Assembly: GCA_016191815.1 (NCBI GenBank)
Contig: JACPVI010000060.1
Span: 1-47,795 of the forward strand
Source of the DNA: Myxococcales bacterium
GTDB lineage: Bacteria; Myxococcota; Myxococcia; Myxococcales; Myxococcaceae
DNA length: 47,795 bases
Direction of reading: 5' to 3'
Numbering within the stretch: the stretch's first letter is position 1; each line of letters begins with the position of its first letter. Under the pieces are notes generated by a model. The model did no database searches and had not been told where the DNA came from. It saw nothing but the letters and a program-made list of their open reading frames with translations. The position numbers and the translations under genes were made by a program. This document shows positions 16,589-25,939 of this stretch, one piece after another.

Positions 16589-17703
16589 CACCAGGCGTTG
16601 CGGTAGGGGCGGTCCTTCGACGGATCCCGGTAGAGCGCCGGGCGCTCGGCGGCCTCTTCCCACAACAGGCTCACCGTGGCGATGGCCCCCGCCGAGGACA
16701 ACAGCGCGAGGATGTACGGCGTGGAGATGTCGAACCTGCCGAGGACGAGCGCCGAGAGCACCAGCACCGCGCCCCCCACTCCCGCGCCGAAGAGGTCGGC
16801 CCGGAGCACCTGCGCGGTGGTCGGGTCGTACCTGAGCCCGGCCAGGGCCATCGCGCCCGCCCCGATTCCCGGAGCGATGAGCAGCGTGTCGATCACGCCG
16901 GCGGCGTTGGCGCTCCCCGGAGAGCTCGCGCCCATGATCGCCAGCAGCAGCGCTGCGTACAAAAGGCCCCAGGCCCCGCCGGAGGCGATGAACAGCCCCT
17001 TGTTGAGCGGCATCTCGCCCCCGCCCAAGGTCGCGGTGAGCCACCCTCCCAAAGTCGAGCCCACGATCGCGGTCCAGGTGAGGGTGAGCGAGTCGTTGGT
17101 CATCAAGTCCACCAGCCCGGTGAAGAACATCCCCCCGATCGCCGAGTTGACGATCCCGAAGCTGGCCATCGGGTGGTCGACCCAGTGGTTGAACTGCCAC
17201 CACGCCGAGACGCCGAACCCCAGCCCCGCCCCCACCAGCGTGCCCGCCAGCATTGCCTCGCGGGAGGCCAGGTCGACCCGGAAGCCGTTGGAGGCGATCT
17301 GACTCGCCAGCCCGCCCGCGGCGAGCATGATGGTGTGGTGCAGGATGAAGGTGAGGCTGCCCGGCCCGGAGAGGAACGCGCCCTCCCGGACGTGCCCGTC
17401 GATCGTCGCTCCCGAAGGAGGCGGCTCGGCCGGCGCCGCCGGCGGCGTCTCCTCGACCAGCGCCGGAGGTGGGCCGGCGGGCGGCTCCGGCGAGGGCGGC
17501 TCCGCGGGAGCAGGGACGACGAGCGGCTTGGCCTCCTCGGGCTGGGCCTGTGGCTGTGGGGCCGGCTGCTCGGGCTGCGGGGGCGGAGGCAGCGGCACCA
17601 CCACCGTCTTCTTCCTGGGCGGGGGCTCCTCGGGCGACTCGGGAGCGGTCTGCGCCACGGCGGCGGCAGAAGCAAGCAGGGCGGCGATGAGCAAGCTTTT
17701 CAC
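16585..17703 (-). CDS. Secreted/membrane protein with signal peptide, long Pro-rich linker and several hydrophobic helices
   Basis: A 372-residue protein, GTG start at 17703 with GGAGGAGAG seven bases upstream. Residues 1-19 are a signal peptide (ALLASAAAVAQ). Residues about 20-115 are Pro/Glu/Ala-rich. The rest alternates hydrophobic helices with short polar loops and ends RDPSKDRPYRNAWW. The architecture and scattered Gly/Trp positions match the protein encoded at 2944-3960, suggesting paralogues. It lies 23 bases after serA on the same strand, so it could be co-transcribed, but no functional link is evident. Function unknown. Confidence 0.75.
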   Translation of the reverse strand: MKSLLIAALLASAAAVAQTAPESPEEPPPRKKTVVVPLPPPPQPEQPAPQPQAQPEEAKPLVVPAPAEPPSPEPPAGPPPALVEETPPAAPAEPPPSGATIDGHVREGAFLSGPGSLTFILHHTIMLAAGGLASQIASNGFRVDLASREAMLAGTLVGAGLGFGVSAWWQFNHWVDHPMASFGIVNSAIGGMFFTGLVDLMTNDSLTLTWTAIVGSTLGGWLTATLGGGEMPLNKGLFIASGGAWGLLYAALLLAIMGASSPGSANAAGVIDTLLIAPGIGAGAMALAGLRYDPTTAQVLRADLFGAGVGGAVLVLSALVLGRFDISTPYILALLSSAGAIATVSLLWEEAAERPALYRDPSKDRPYRNAWW

Positions 17704-17726
17704 GGGTCGGCTCTCCTCCGGGCGGA

Positions 17727-18932
17727 TCAGCCGCCGATCTCGAACAGGTCGACGAAGATCACCTCGTTCGCCCGCGACCGGACGCGCGAGAGGACCTCCT
17801 CCGCGGGCCGGGAATCGAGCTGGATCTTGCAGCAGGCGGCGGCGGCACCCTCGAAGACGGTGTTCTCGATCTCCTGCGCGTTGATGCTGGCCTCCCGAAG
17901 CTCCGCCAGCACGTTGGCCAAGACCCCGACCCGGTCATAGTGCCGGACGATGAGCTGGTAGCGGGCCGGCGTCTTCCGCGCCACGTTCACGCAATTGGGC
18001 ACCACGCCCTCTTTGAGGAAGCTCGCCACGATCCGCACCGCCTCGTCGGCGATCGCCTCCTGGGCCTGCTCGGTGGAGGCGCCGACGTGGTGGGTGCCGT
18101 AGACGTTGGGCAGCGAGGCCAGCTCGCTCACGAAGTCCGCCTCGCCGGCCTTCGGCTCGCCCTCGAAGACGTCGGCGCACACCGCGATCCGCCCGCTCTT
18201 CGCCTCGTCGAGCAGCGCCTGCTGGTCCACCACGTCCGCCCGCGAGGTGTTGACGAAGATCGCTCCGTTGGGAAGGGCCGCCAGCACCTCCCGGGAGACG
18301 AGCTTCTTGGTGTCCGGGCCGGCGGGCACGTGGACGGTGAAGACGTCGGCCTGGCGAGCCAGCGCGAGGGCGCTCTCGGCGCGCTCGATCCCCATCGCCG
18401 AGGCCCTCGCCGCGTTCAAGGTCCGGGAGTACCCCGCCACCCGCATCCCGAACGCCCTCCCCCGCTGGACCACGGCGGTGCCGATCGCCCCCAGGCCCAA
18501 CACTCCCAAGGTACGCCCGAAGAGCCCGCGGGCCTGGGAGAACCGCTTCTTGTTCCACTTCCCCTGCCTGAGCGAATAGACCGCCTCGGGGATGTGCCGG
18601 TCGGCGGAGAGGATGAGCCCGAAGCTGAGCTCCGCCACCGCGATGGCGTTCTGACCGGGGCAGTTGGCCACGTACACCCCTCGCTCCGAGGCCGCCCGCA
18701 CGTCGATGGTGTTCACCCCGGCCCCGGCGCGGATCACCAAGCTGAGCCCAGTCGCCGACTCGAACACCTTCCGCTTCACCTCGGTGCTCCGCACCACCAA
18801 GATGGAGGCGTCCTTGGTCGCCTCGGGCAGATCGTCGGCCTTCAACTCCGGACGGTAGTCGACCGAGAGCCCCAGGCCCCTCAAGCCGTCCAGGTGTCCC
18901 TTGGAGAACTCATCGGCCACGAGCACGCGCAT
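17727..18932 (-). CDS. serA: D-3-phosphoglycerate dehydrogenase
   Basis: A 401-residue NAD-dependent 2-hydroxyacid dehydrogenase with a C-terminal ACT domain. It oxidises 3-phosphoglycerate to 3-phosphohydroxypyruvate, the first step of serine synthesis. Visible marks: the nucleotide-binding GLGAIGTAV, the catalytic Arg in NTSRADVVD, the Glu in ADVFEGEPK and the His in YGTHHVGAST. The ACT segment (LIVRHYDRVGVLANVLAELREASINAQEIEN) is the usual serine-sensing module, so feedback inhibition by serine is expected. ATG at 18932 with GGGAGGA ideally spaced. The early DEFSKGHLDGL and GAGVNTIDV segments favour SerA over other family members. Confidence 0.93.
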   Translation of the reverse strand: MRVLVADEFSKGHLDGLRGLGLSVDYRPELKADDLPEATKDASILVVRSTEVKRKVFESATGLSLVIRAGAGVNTIDVRAASERGVYVANCPGQNAIAVAELSFGLILSADRHIPEAVYSLRQGKWNKKRFSQARGLFGRTLGVLGLGAIGTAVVQRGRAFGMRVAGYSRTLNAARASAMGIERAESALALARQADVFTVHVPAGPDTKKLVSREVLAALPNGAIFVNTSRADVVDQQALLDEAKSGRIAVCADVFEGEPKAGEADFVSELASLPNVYGTHHVGASTEQAQEAIADEAVRIVASFLKEGVVPNCVNVARKTPARYQLIVRHYDRVGVLANVLAELREASINAQEIENTVFEGAAAACCKIQLDSRPAEEVLSRVRSRANEVIFVDLFEIGG

Positions 18933-19017
18933 GGAATCCTCCCGGTGGTCGTTTCGCTGGGTTCCTCTTGCCCGAGCCTATATCGTCGCCGTCACCGCTG
19001 ATCGAAACTTCGCCGCC

Positions 19018-19335
19018 ATGGGGATGCTCCACTTCGAAGTGACGCACTCCCTCTCGAGGGAGGAGGCCAAGAAGCGCGTCGAGGCCCTGCTCTCCTACTG
19101 GTCCCGAAAGTACGGGATGAAGGCGGAGTGGACCGGAGAGTCGGCCCAGCTCTCCGGCAAGGCGATGGGCATCTCCATCAACGCCCATCTCACGGTCCAG
19201 GACGGCAAGGTGGGAGGCGACGCGAGCGATCCCGGCATCCTCTTGAGGGCCCAGGCTCAGAAGTACCTCACCCGGAAGTTCGGCCATTACCTCGATCCCT
19301 CGCGCAGCCTGGAGGAGTTGAAGGGCTTGGGCTGA
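19018..19335 (+). CDS. Polyhydroxyalkanoic acid system family protein (PHA_gran_rgn-like)
   Basis: A 105-residue protein. The pattern FEVTHSLSREEAKKRVEALLSYWSRKYG, then EWTGESAQLSGKAMGISINAHLTVQDGKV and a C-terminal amphipathic helix ending the chain match the small family annotated as putative polyhydroxyalkanoic acid granule region proteins. The fold is probably START-like/hydrophobic-binding, but the biochemical role is not settled. No PHA synthase or phasin is nearby. Start is the ATG at 19018 (or 19024); an upstream extension to 18901 would run into the serA start region and looks unlike protein. Confidence 0.75.
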   Translation: MGMLHFEVTHSLSREEAKKRVEALLSYWSRKYGMKAEWTGESAQLSGKAMGISINAHLTVQDGKVGGDASDPGILLRAQAQKYLTRKFGHYLDPSRSLEELKGLG

Positions 19336-19347
19336 GGGGGCCATTCG

Positions 19348-20877
19348 TCAGCGCTCCTCGACCGCGGCGAGCGCGTACTTGGCCACGCGGCGGATGGCTT
19401 CGGTGGAGTCGGGCATGTCCGGGTAGTGGCCGGCGAGCGCGCGCTGCGGGAAGCGCAGCTGGGCCACCGCGTTCCGGTAGCTCCTCCTCGCCGCCTCGAC
19501 ATCGCCCAGCCGCTCCTGGACCTGCGCGAGCAAGTAGTGGCCGAGCGCCAGCGAGGGCTCCAAGAACAACGCCTTGCCCAACTCGGCGCGGGCGTCTTCG
19601 AGCTGGCCGGCCTGCAGCGCCGCCACGCCGCCGAACACCCGCGCCTCGACGCACAGCGGCTCTTTCCCCAGCACCGAGGCGAAGACCTTGCGGGCCTCGT
19701 CGTTCTTGCCCATCAGCGAATGGAGGTTCCCCAGCGTGAGCAGCGCCCCCAGGTCGTCCGGTTCGTCGCGCGAGAGCCCGAGCGCGCCCTCCACCGCCCC
19801 GTCGAAGTCGCCCACGTTCATCTTCTCCACCACCGCCTTGAGGCGATCGGCGGGAGAAACCTTGGGCGCCACCTCCGGCTTGGGGGGCGGGGGCAGCGGC
19901 GCGTGCTCCGCCAGCACCTTGAAGGGGTGCAAAGGAGGAGCCGGGCGAGGACGCGCCGGCTCGGGCCTCGGGGTCCATCGGAAGATTCCGGTGTCCGCCT
20001 TCGAGCCGACCGCGCGGTCCCCCGCGACCGAGGAGCGGCCGGGGCGCCGGTAGGCGAACACCCCCTCCACCTCGAACATCTCGAACTTGTCGTAGACCTT
20101 GAACAGGCTCTCCGAGTATCCGAGGAAGAGCACCCCGCCCGGTCGGAGCGCGTCGAGGAAGCGGTCCATCAGCGCCCGGATGGTGGGCAAGCCGAAGTAG
20201 ATGATCACGTTGCGGCAGAGGATGAGGTCCGTCGACGACGGCCTCACTCCCGGGAAGATCGGCGAGGCGAGGTTCAGGCCGTCGAAGTGGACGAGCTGGC
20301 GCGCCTCGTTGGCGATCTCGAAGCAGTCCTCGACCGGACGGAAGAAGCGCCTCTGCCGCGACTCCGACACGTTCGACAGGCGCTTGGCCGAGAAACGCCC
20401 CGCTCGCGCGCTCTCCACCGCCGCCAGGTTCAGGTCGGTTCCCCAGACCTCCAGATCCTCGGGGCGCGCGCCCAGCTCGAGCGCCACCATCGCGAGGCTG
20501 TAGGGCTCCTCGCCGGTGGCGCAGCCGGCCGACCACAGGAGCGCCTTCTGCCCCTCGCGCCGCGCCCGCTTGAGGATCTCGGTGAGCACCGACTTCTCGA
20601 GCGCCCGGAACTGCTTGGCGTCGCGGAAGAACTCGGTCTTCCCGACGGTGACCAGCGGCAGGAGCGAGCGCAGCTCGTGCTCCCCGGCGAGCCCGTTGAG
20701 GCGCCGCACGTACTCGGCCGCCTCGGCGATGCCCAGGGCCGGCATCCGCGCGGCGAGCGCCAGCTTGAGGCCGTGGTAGCCGTCGGGAGTGATCTTCAAC
20801 CCGGCGCGGTCGTGGAGGAGCGCCGCGAGCTGGTCCAGCGCAGCCGGATCGATGATGAGGACCGGGTCCGTCAGCAT
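19348..20877 (-). CDS. frzF: FrzF-like CheR methyltransferase with C-terminal TPRs
   Basis: A 509-residue protein. Residues 1-80 are a CheR N-terminal helical domain. Residues 80-285 are the SAM-dependent methyltransferase: VGKTEFFRD, the glycine loop [24 protein letters not shown] and the [11 protein letters not shown] end motif. A Pro-rich linker leads to tetratricopeptide repeats (about 320-480), with [26 protein letters not shown] and [25 protein letters not shown] as clear units. It methylates glutamates of the chemoreceptor FrzCD using SAM. In Myxococcus xanthus, FrzF has this CheR-TPR structure, with the TPRs steering site choice. Its ATG overlaps the frzG stop by seven bases. It is the last gene of the operon. 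Confidence 0.93.
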   Translation of the reverse strand: MLTDPVLIIDPAALDQLAALLHDRAGLKITPDGYHGLKLALAARMPALGIAEAAEYVRRLNGLAGEHELRSLLPLVTVGKTEFFRDAKQFRALEKSVLTEILKRARREGQKALLWSAGCATGEEPYSLAMVALELGARPEDLEVWGTDLNLAAVESARAGRFSAKRLSNVSESRQRRFFRPVEDCFEIANEARQLVHFDGLNLASPIFPGVRPSSTDLILCRNVIIYFGLPTIRALMDRFLDALRPGGVLFLGYSESLFKVYDKFEMFEVEGVFAYRRPGRSSVAGDRAVGSKADTGIFRWTPRPEPARPRPAPPLHPFKVLAEHAPLPPPPKPEVAPKVSPADRLKAVVEKMNVGDFDGAVEGALGLSRDEPDDLGALLTLGNLHSLMGKNDEARKVFASVLGKEPLCVEARVFGGVAALQAGQLEDARAELGKALFLEPSLALGHYLLAQVQERLGDVEAARRSYRNAVAQLRFPQRALAGHYPDMPDSTEAIRRVAKYALAAVEER

Positions 20878-21911
20878 TCGCTCACCAGCTGGGAGAGGGC
20901 CGAGGCGATGTCCTCCAGCGCGAGCACCCGCTCGGCGGCTCCCAGCTCGATCGCCTCGCGGGGCATCCCGAACACCACGCTGCTCGACTCGTCCTGCGCG
21001 ATGGTGCGACCTCCCCGCTCGCGGATCTCCCGGAGCCCCCTGGCGCCGTCGCGGCCCATCCCGGTCAGCACCACTCCGATCGCCCGGCGGTGGAAGGACC
21101 TCGCCACCGACGAGAGCAGCGCGTCGCAAGATGGCTTGAACCCCAAAAGCGGCGGGCCGTCGTCCAGCCTGGCCTTCGCGTCTGGGAGCACCAGCAAGTG
21201 GGCGTCGGTGGGCGCGAGGTAGACCGTGCCGGGAGAGAGGAGCTGGCCGTCGCGCGCCTCCACCACCTGCCGGGAGGTCTGCTGTGCGAGCCACTGGGCG
21301 AGGCCCGAGGTGAAACCGCTGCTGATGTGCTGGCACACCGCCAAAGGCGCGGGGAAGCGCCTGGGGAGCATCCCGAGGAGGGAGGCCAGCGCCTTCGGCC
21401 CTCCGAGCGACGCGGCGATCGCCACCATCGGGAAGGGCGGCCTTTGGAGGCGGTCCTCGGCGCGCGGGGGCCCCGCTGACGCCGCGCGCTTCCGGCTGCC
21501 CAAAACGTGCCTCACCACGCGCACCGTCGAGATGAGCAAGAGGGCGTGGGCGATCTCCCGCCAGAAGGCGGCCGTCGGGCGGTGCGGCCGCTCCTTGACA
21601 TCCACGGCTCCGGCCTCGAGCGCGCGGAACAGCACCTCCGCGCGCACCCCCGGCGGACGGAGCGCCAGCACCGGGGTTGGCCGCTCGGCCATCAGCGTCT
21701 CGATCGCCGCGAGGACGGCCGGCCCCGGCGTCAGCTCGAGGAGCACCGCGTCGGGCGAGCACCTTCGAACCGCCTCCAACAGCTCGCCCAGCGCGCAGGG
21801 AGCGCCCGCGGCGACGAGATCGCCCTCGGAGAACAGCGGGGTGGCGAGGCCCGGCAAGTCGCCCGGAGAGTCGACCAGGAGCACGCGGCAGGGGCGATCC
21901 GGGGAGATCAA
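20871..21911 (-). CDS. frzG: FrzG-like CheB methylesterase with degenerate receiver domain
   Basis: A 346-residue protein. The C-terminal methylesterase domain has the expected Ser ([11 protein letters not shown]), His (CQHISSGF) and Asp ([11 protein letters not shown]) triad regions and the D[12 protein letters not shown] end. It removes methyl groups from, or deamidates, receptor glutamates of FrzCD. The N-terminal 120 residues have the CheY-like layout, but the phosphoacceptor position reads PDAVLLE59LTPGP, with Glu in place of Asp, and the acidic cluster is reduced to VDSPGD. It is therefore unlikely to be switched by phosphorylation from FrzE. Start is a TTG at 21911 preceded by GAGAGGG. 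Its spacing from frzE is 79 bases. Confidence 0.92.
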   Translation of the reverse strand: MISPDRPCRVLLVDSPGDLPGLATPLFSEGDLVAAGAPCALGELLEAVRRCSPDAVLLELTPGPAVLAAIETLMAERPTPVLALRPPGVRAEVLFRALEAGAVDVKERPHRPTAAFWREIAHALLLISTVRVVRHVLGSRKRAASAGPPRAEDRLQRPPFPMVAIAASLGGPKALASLLGMLPRRFPAPLAVCQHISSGFTSGLAQWLAQQTSRQVVEARDGQLLSPGTVYLAPTDAHLLVLPDAKARLDDGPPLLGFKPSCDALLSSVARSFHRRAIGVVLTGMGRDGARGLREIRERGGRTIAQDESSSVVFGMPREAIELGAAERVLALEDIASALSQLVSEC

Positions 21912-21990
21912 ATTTCCCTCTCACCTTGGCAATCTTTCCGCCGGGGAGAGGCTGTTGCGGCGGTCTTGCCCATGTCGGAGCTGCAGAGCA

Positions 21991-24237
21991 CTAGGTCAGC
22001 CGGTCAATCGCCTGCGCGAGCACCTCCACACCCAACTCGCCCTTCACCAGGTAGGCGTCGGCGCCTGCGTCCAGCCCGCGCCGCTTGTCCTCGGGAGAGG
22101 CGAGCGAGGAGAGGATGATCACCGGGAGCCGTGCCAGTCCGGGGTTGGACTTCACCCGCCTGGTGAGGGCGAAGCCGTCGAGCCTCGGCATCTGCACGTC
22201 CGTGAGGATTATGTCGTACGTCTGCGACTGGAGCTTGGAGTAGGCCTCTTCTCCGTCCTGGGCCTCGTCGACCAGGTGGCCGAGGGCCTTGACCAAAGCC
22301 CCGGCGGTGGCGCGGGCGATGGGGGAGTCGTCCACCAAGAGCACCCGGAACCGCTTGGCCGCCTCGGCCTCGCCGACCGGCCGCGCGGCCCTCCGGACCT
22401 CGGACATCACGTCGGGGACGTGGAGGAGCACGGCGATCCTCCCGTCCTCCAGCGCGGCGGTGCCGGCGATGAACGGCGCCCCCTTGAGGAAGTCCCCGCC
22501 GCACGGCTTCACCGCCACCTCGCGCTCGTCCACCAGGCCGTCGACCACCAGCGCCGCGCGATCCTCGCCGTGGCGCACCACCACCGCAGGCGGCCGGTCG
22601 TGCCGGGGCCCGCCGTTGAGCCCGAGCAGCGGCCCGAGCGGGACCAGCGCGGTCGGCCGGCCCCGGTGCTTCACCGCCACGGTGCCGAACACCTCGATCC
22701 GGTCCTCCGGGCGGATGCGGATCACCGCCTCCACGTCGGCCGCGGGCATGCCGTAGACGTCCTCGCCCAGCCGAACCAGGAGCACCCGCATGAGCGAGAG
22801 CGACTGGGGGAGCCGCAGCTGCACGGTGGTGCCGAGCCCCACCCTGCTCGTCACCTGCACCGAGCCGCCCAGGCCCTCCACCTTCCTGCGCACCACGTCC
22901 ATTCCCACGCCGCGGCCGGAGAGGTCGCTCACCTGCTCCCTGGTGGTGAAGCCCGGGAGGAAGATCAGCTCCAGCGCCTGCCGCTCGGTGTAGGAGGCCG
23001 CCTGCGCCTGGGAGATCAGCCGCTTCGCCACCGCCAGCGCCTTCAGCCGCTCGGTGTCGATGCCGCGGCCGTCGTCCTCCACCTCGAGGTGGAGCATGTC
23101 GCCGTCCGCCCGGACCCGGACGGAGAGGCGGCCGACCTGAGGCTTGCCGAGGGAAAGACGGGCGTCGGTCGGCTCGATGCCGTGGTCCACCGCGTTGCGG
23201 ACGAGGTGGACGAGCGCGTCCCTCACGTCGCCGACCATCGAGCGGTCCACGCCCATACCGGTGTTCTCGACGCGGAGCTCGACCTCCTTGTCGAGCTGGC
23301 GGGAGATGTCCCGCACCGCGCGGGGGAAGGCCTCGAACACGGTGGAGAGGAGCACCAGCCGCGCCTCGGCGACGCTGTCGGCCATCAGCGCCAGGTTGCC
23401 GTGCAGGGTGTTCAGCCCGTCCAGGTGGCGGCGGACGAAGCGGAAGGAGTCGTCGCGAAGGAGGTGGAGGTCCCCCTCGAGCTGGTCCAGCGCCTGCCGC
23501 TCCTCGCGGGAATGGCGAAAGCGCTCGCCGAACCGGAGGAAGGCATCGCTCATCCGCGAGAAGCGCTGGAGCAGCCCGTCGAGCTCACCGCTGCGCAGCC
23601 TCGCCCGGGCGCTCTCCACCAGGAGATCCCCGGAGACGAGCCCGAGGGTGTCGAGCAGCTCGACGTTGACCCGGATGCTCCGGTCGACGGCGCGCCGCTC
23701 GATCGGGTGCTCCTCCTCCGCCGGCGCGGGGGGGCGCTCGGAAACCTTCGGAGCCGGCTCGGTGGCGGCAGCGGCCGGAGCCCCTCCCGGCGCAGCCGCG
23801 GGCGTGGCCTGCTTGCGCCCGTGGCCTCCCCCCGGGGTCAGCGAGGGCATCGGCTGCCCAGATGCGTCGGAGAGAGCGCGCACCAGCGCGTCCGCCGCGG
23901 AGGTGCCGCGCTGGGAACCTTCTTGATCCTCCAAGAGGTCGGAGATCCCGTCGCACGCCCTGAGCAACAGGTCGGTCGCCACCTTGGCGTCCGCTTTGCC
24001 GTCACGCTTGCTCTTGAGCAGGTCCTCCGCGGCGTGCGCGAGCTGGCCGATGGCGGCGAGCCCGAGCATGCGGGCCTCGCCCTTCATGGTGTGGAGCTCC
24101 CGCGCCACGTCGTCGGCCGCTTTCTCGGACGACGGCTTCTCCAGCTCGATCGCCCCGAGCTGGATCTTCTGCAGCCGGTCCGTGGTCACCTCGACGAACT
24201 TCTTGAGGAGAGACTTTTTGAGGGACTCGGTGTCCAC
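21991..24237 (-). CDS. frzE: FrzE-like hybrid histidine kinase (CheA fused to CheY)
   Basis: A 748-residue protein. Residues 1-110 are an HPt domain with the phosphorylated His at H49 in ARELHTMKGEARMLGL. A Pro/Ala-rich linker (about 120-185) follows. Next are a dimerisation segment and HATPase_c with HLVRNAVDHGIE (N box), DDGRGID (G1), FTTREQVSDLSGRGVGMDVV (F and G2) and GLGTTVQLRLP. A CheW-like domain (LVRLGEDVYGMPAADVEAV) follows, then a CheY receiver with the phosphoacceptor D680 in ILTDVQMPRLDGF. This order is that of M. xanthus FrzE, which relays signals from FrzCD to FrzZ. Start is a GTG at 24237 without an obvious ribosome binding site. Confidence 0.96.
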   Translation of the reverse strand: MDTESLKKSLLKKFVEVTTDRLQKIQLGAIELEKPSSEKAADDVARELHTMKGEARMLGLAAIGQLAHAAEDLLKSKRDGKADAKVATDLLLRACDGISDLLEDQEGSQRGTSAADALVRALSDASGQPMPSLTPGGGHGRKQATPAAAPGGAPAAAATEPAPKVSERPPAPAEEEHPIERRAVDRSIRVNVELLDTLGLVSGDLLVESARARLRSGELDGLLQRFSRMSDAFLRFGERFRHSREERQALDQLEGDLHLLRDDSFRFVRRHLDGLNTLHGNLALMADSVAEARLVLLSTVFEAFPRAVRDISRQLDKEVELRVENTGMGVDRSMVGDVRDALVHLVRNAVDHGIEPTDARLSLGKPQVGRLSVRVRADGDMLHLEVEDDGRGIDTERLKALAVAKRLISQAQAASYTERQALELIFLPGFTTREQVSDLSGRGVGMDVVRRKVEGLGGSVQVTSRVGLGTTVQLRLPQSLSLMRVLLVRLGEDVYGMPAADVEAVIRIRPEDRIEVFGTVAVKHRGRPTALVPLGPLLGLNGGPRHDRPPAVVVRHGEDRAALVVDGLVDEREVAVKPCGGDFLKGAPFIAGTAALEDGRIAVLLHVPDVMSEVRRAARPVGEAEAAKRFRVLLVDDSPIARATAGALVKALGHLVDEAQDGEEAYSKLQSQTYDIILTDVQMPRLDGFALTRRVKSNPGLARLPVIILSSLASPEDKRRGLDAGADAYLVKGELGVEVLAQAIDRLT

Positions 24238-24293
24238 GGTCGAGAGTCGAGGGTCCAGCGTCGAGCGATTCGTCTAGCGGCGTCCAGCGCGTT

Positions 24294-24331
24294 GGGTTGG
24301 TCGTCGGGGTTGGTCGTCGGGGTTGGTCGTC
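24294..24331. repeat. Three tandem 13-base repeats between frzCD and frzE
   Basis: The unit GGGGTTGGTCGTC occurs at 24306-24318 and 24319-24331, with a 12-base first copy at 24294-24305. The last copy runs into the frzCD stop codon. The 92-base gap is unusually long for an operon whose other junctions mostly overlap. Function unknown; slippage product or mRNA structure are both possible. Confidence 0.7.
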
Positions 24332-25562
24332 AGTCCGCCTTGAAGCGCTTGATCAGCTCCGCGAGGCGACCGGCGAGCTGCGTCAGCTCCGCCGCGGCTC
24401 CCGTGGCCTGCTTCGAGGCCTGAGTCGTTTGGCGCGTCACGTCCTCGATCTCCGCCATCGACGCCACCACTTGCTCAGTCGCCGTCCGCTGCTGCTGCGT
24501 CGCGAGGTTGATCACCCGCGCGGCGTCCGAAGTCTCTTGGACCCCGGCGAGGATCCCTTCCACCGCTTGCGCCGCCACCGCCCCCAGCTTCTCGCCCCCC
24601 TCCGTCGCCCGCTTCGATGCGTCCGCCGCCCCCGCCGCCGCCGCCGTCGCCTCCCGGATCTCCGTGATCAGGTTCTTGATCTCCTTCGTCGAGTCGAGCA
24701 CGTTCTCCGCCAGCCGACGCATCTCCGCCGCCACGATCGAGAAGCCCTTGCCCGCCTCCCCCGCCCGCGAGCCTTCCAGCGCCGCGTTCAGCGCCAAAAG
24801 GTCGCTGCGGTCCGCGATCTCGTCGATCACCTCTACCACCGTCCCGATGCGCTCCACCCGCTTCGAGAGCTTCGCGATGGAGTCGGCCACCGCTACCCCG
24901 TCGCTCCGGATCTGCTGCATCGCCTGGATGAACTCGCCGATCGCTCCCCTCCCCGCCCGCGCCGCCCCCAAGGTCTCCTCAGCGACCCTGGCGACCGCTC
25001 CCGCGTTCTCCGCGATCTGAGCCGAGGCGTGCTTTAGCTCCTCCATCGTCGCCGTCGTCTCGTGGATCGCCGCCGCCTGCTCCGTCGACGACGTCTCGTG
25101 CTGCGTCGACGCCGCCAACACCTCGTTCGCCGAGGAGGACAGCCGCAAGGCCGCCTCGTTGATCTCCCTCACGAAGGTCCGCAAGGTCTCGACCACCTTG
25201 CCGAAGCCCTCGAGCAACGGACCCAGCAGCGGATCCTCCGTCGTCGAGTTCCAGCGGCTCAGATCGCCCTGCCTCACCAGCGCGATGAGACCGTCCAGCG
25301 CGTGATCGATCTCCTGCGCGATCGATTGCTTGCGATGCTCCGAATCCTCGAGCCGCCGGGACAGCTTCTCCAACACTTGGTTCGTCAGCGCCGCCACCTC
25401 CCCCGCCTCGCCCGGCAATCCGTCGGCGCGGATCCGCACCGAGAGGTCCCCCTGCAGCGCAGCGCTCAACGCGTCGATTACCACCTTCATCTGGAAGTCC
25501 TTGCCGTTCTTCGGCGGCGGACGGCGCTTGGGTGCGTTCGGTGACTCGATGGGCATGGTCAT
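24330..25562 (-). CDS. frzCD: FrzCD-like cytoplasmic methyl-accepting chemotaxis protein
   Basis: A 410-residue receptor with no transmembrane helix. Residues 1-25 are basic and Pro-rich. Residues 25-130 form a helical region with two QGDLSVRI/QGDLSRW turns. Residues 140-410 form the methyl-accepting coiled coil with the hairpin tip VIDEIADRSDLLALNAALEGSRAGEAGKGFSIVAAEMRRLAE, which binds CheW/CheA. Glu/Gln pairs suited to methylation (such as SSTEQAAAIHET and ATEQVVAS) are visible. It matches M. xanthus FrzCD, a soluble receptor controlling reversal frequency. The ATG at 25562 forms an ATGA overlap with the frzB stop, which fixes the start; upstream extension reads frzB in another frame. Confidence 0.96.
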   Translation of the reverse strand: MTMPIESPNAPKRRPPPKNGKDFQMKVVIDALSAALQGDLSVRIRADGLPGEAGEVAALTNQVLEKLSRRLEDSEHRKQSIAQEIDHALDGLIALVRQGDLSRWNSTTEDPLLGPLLEGFGKVVETLRTFVREINEAALRLSSSANEVLAASTQHETSSTEQAAAIHETTATMEELKHASAQIAENAGAVARVAEETLGAARAGRGAIGEFIQAMQQIRSDGVAVADSIAKLSKRVERIGTVVEVIDEIADRSDLLALNAALEGSRAGEAGKGFSIVAAEMRRLAENVLDSTKEIKNLITEIREATAAAAGAADASKRATEGGEKLGAVAAQAVEGILAGVQETSDAARVINLATQQQRTATEQVVASMAEIEDVTRQTTQASKQATGAAAELTQLAGRLAELIKRFKAD

Positions 25563-25939
25563 TCGGGCTTTCTCGTCGCATCGCCCGAGATGGGCGAGGG
25601 GTTGGTTATCACTTCCGGAAGGTCGATGAGCACCACCGGGCGTTCCCGGTCGAGCCATAGGCCGATCGCATACGGCCGAGGCCTCGCCGCCAGGGGCACC
25701 CTTCGCAGCGCACCCGCCGACACCGTCACGATGCCCAGCACCAGGTCCACGTCGACCCGGTCCCCTCCCTCAGAGGCCCCGACCGCCAGCGACCTCGCCC
25801 CGTCCGCCGCCCGTCCCAGGGAGTTCGGCCGCGGACTCCCGCGCACCCGCTCGATCCTTTGGACCTGTGACGCTTCGGCTCCGTAGAGCTCACCCCCGAC
25901 CTCGAAGAGCAACAGATCGATCTCCTCGTCCGCCCTCAT
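25559..25939 (-). CDS. frzB: FrzB-like short CheW coupling protein
   Basis: A 126-residue protein. It starts like a CheW domain (LLLFEVGGELYGAEASQVQRIERV) and ends with the last strands (YAIGLWLDRERPVVLIDLPEV), but its middle is short and lacks the usual GV-x-x-LRG docking segment. M. xanthus FrzB is likewise a reduced CheW-like protein encoded between frzA and frzCD; there it is reported to act on FrzCD input without being a general coupler. The ATG at 25939 overlaps the frzA stop (ATGA), and its own stop overlaps frzCD the same way, so translation of the three is probably coupled. Confidence 0.88.
   Translation of the reverse strand: MRADEEIDLLLFEVGGELYGAEASQVQRIERVRGSPRPNSLGRAADGARSLAVGASEGGDRVDVDLVLGIVTVSAGALRRVPLAARPRPYAIGLWLDRERPVVLIDLPEVITNPSPISGDATRKPE

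Noticed and set aside
16373-17203. 276-codon version of the RelE-like frame
   Set aside because: All residues before the GTG at 16588 overlap the membrane-protein gene in another frame and do not resemble a toxin N-terminus.
21226-24423. 1065-codon + strand frame opposite frzE and frzG
   Set aside because: It runs antisense to two clearly recognised genes and reads as His/Arg/Val-rich nonsense.
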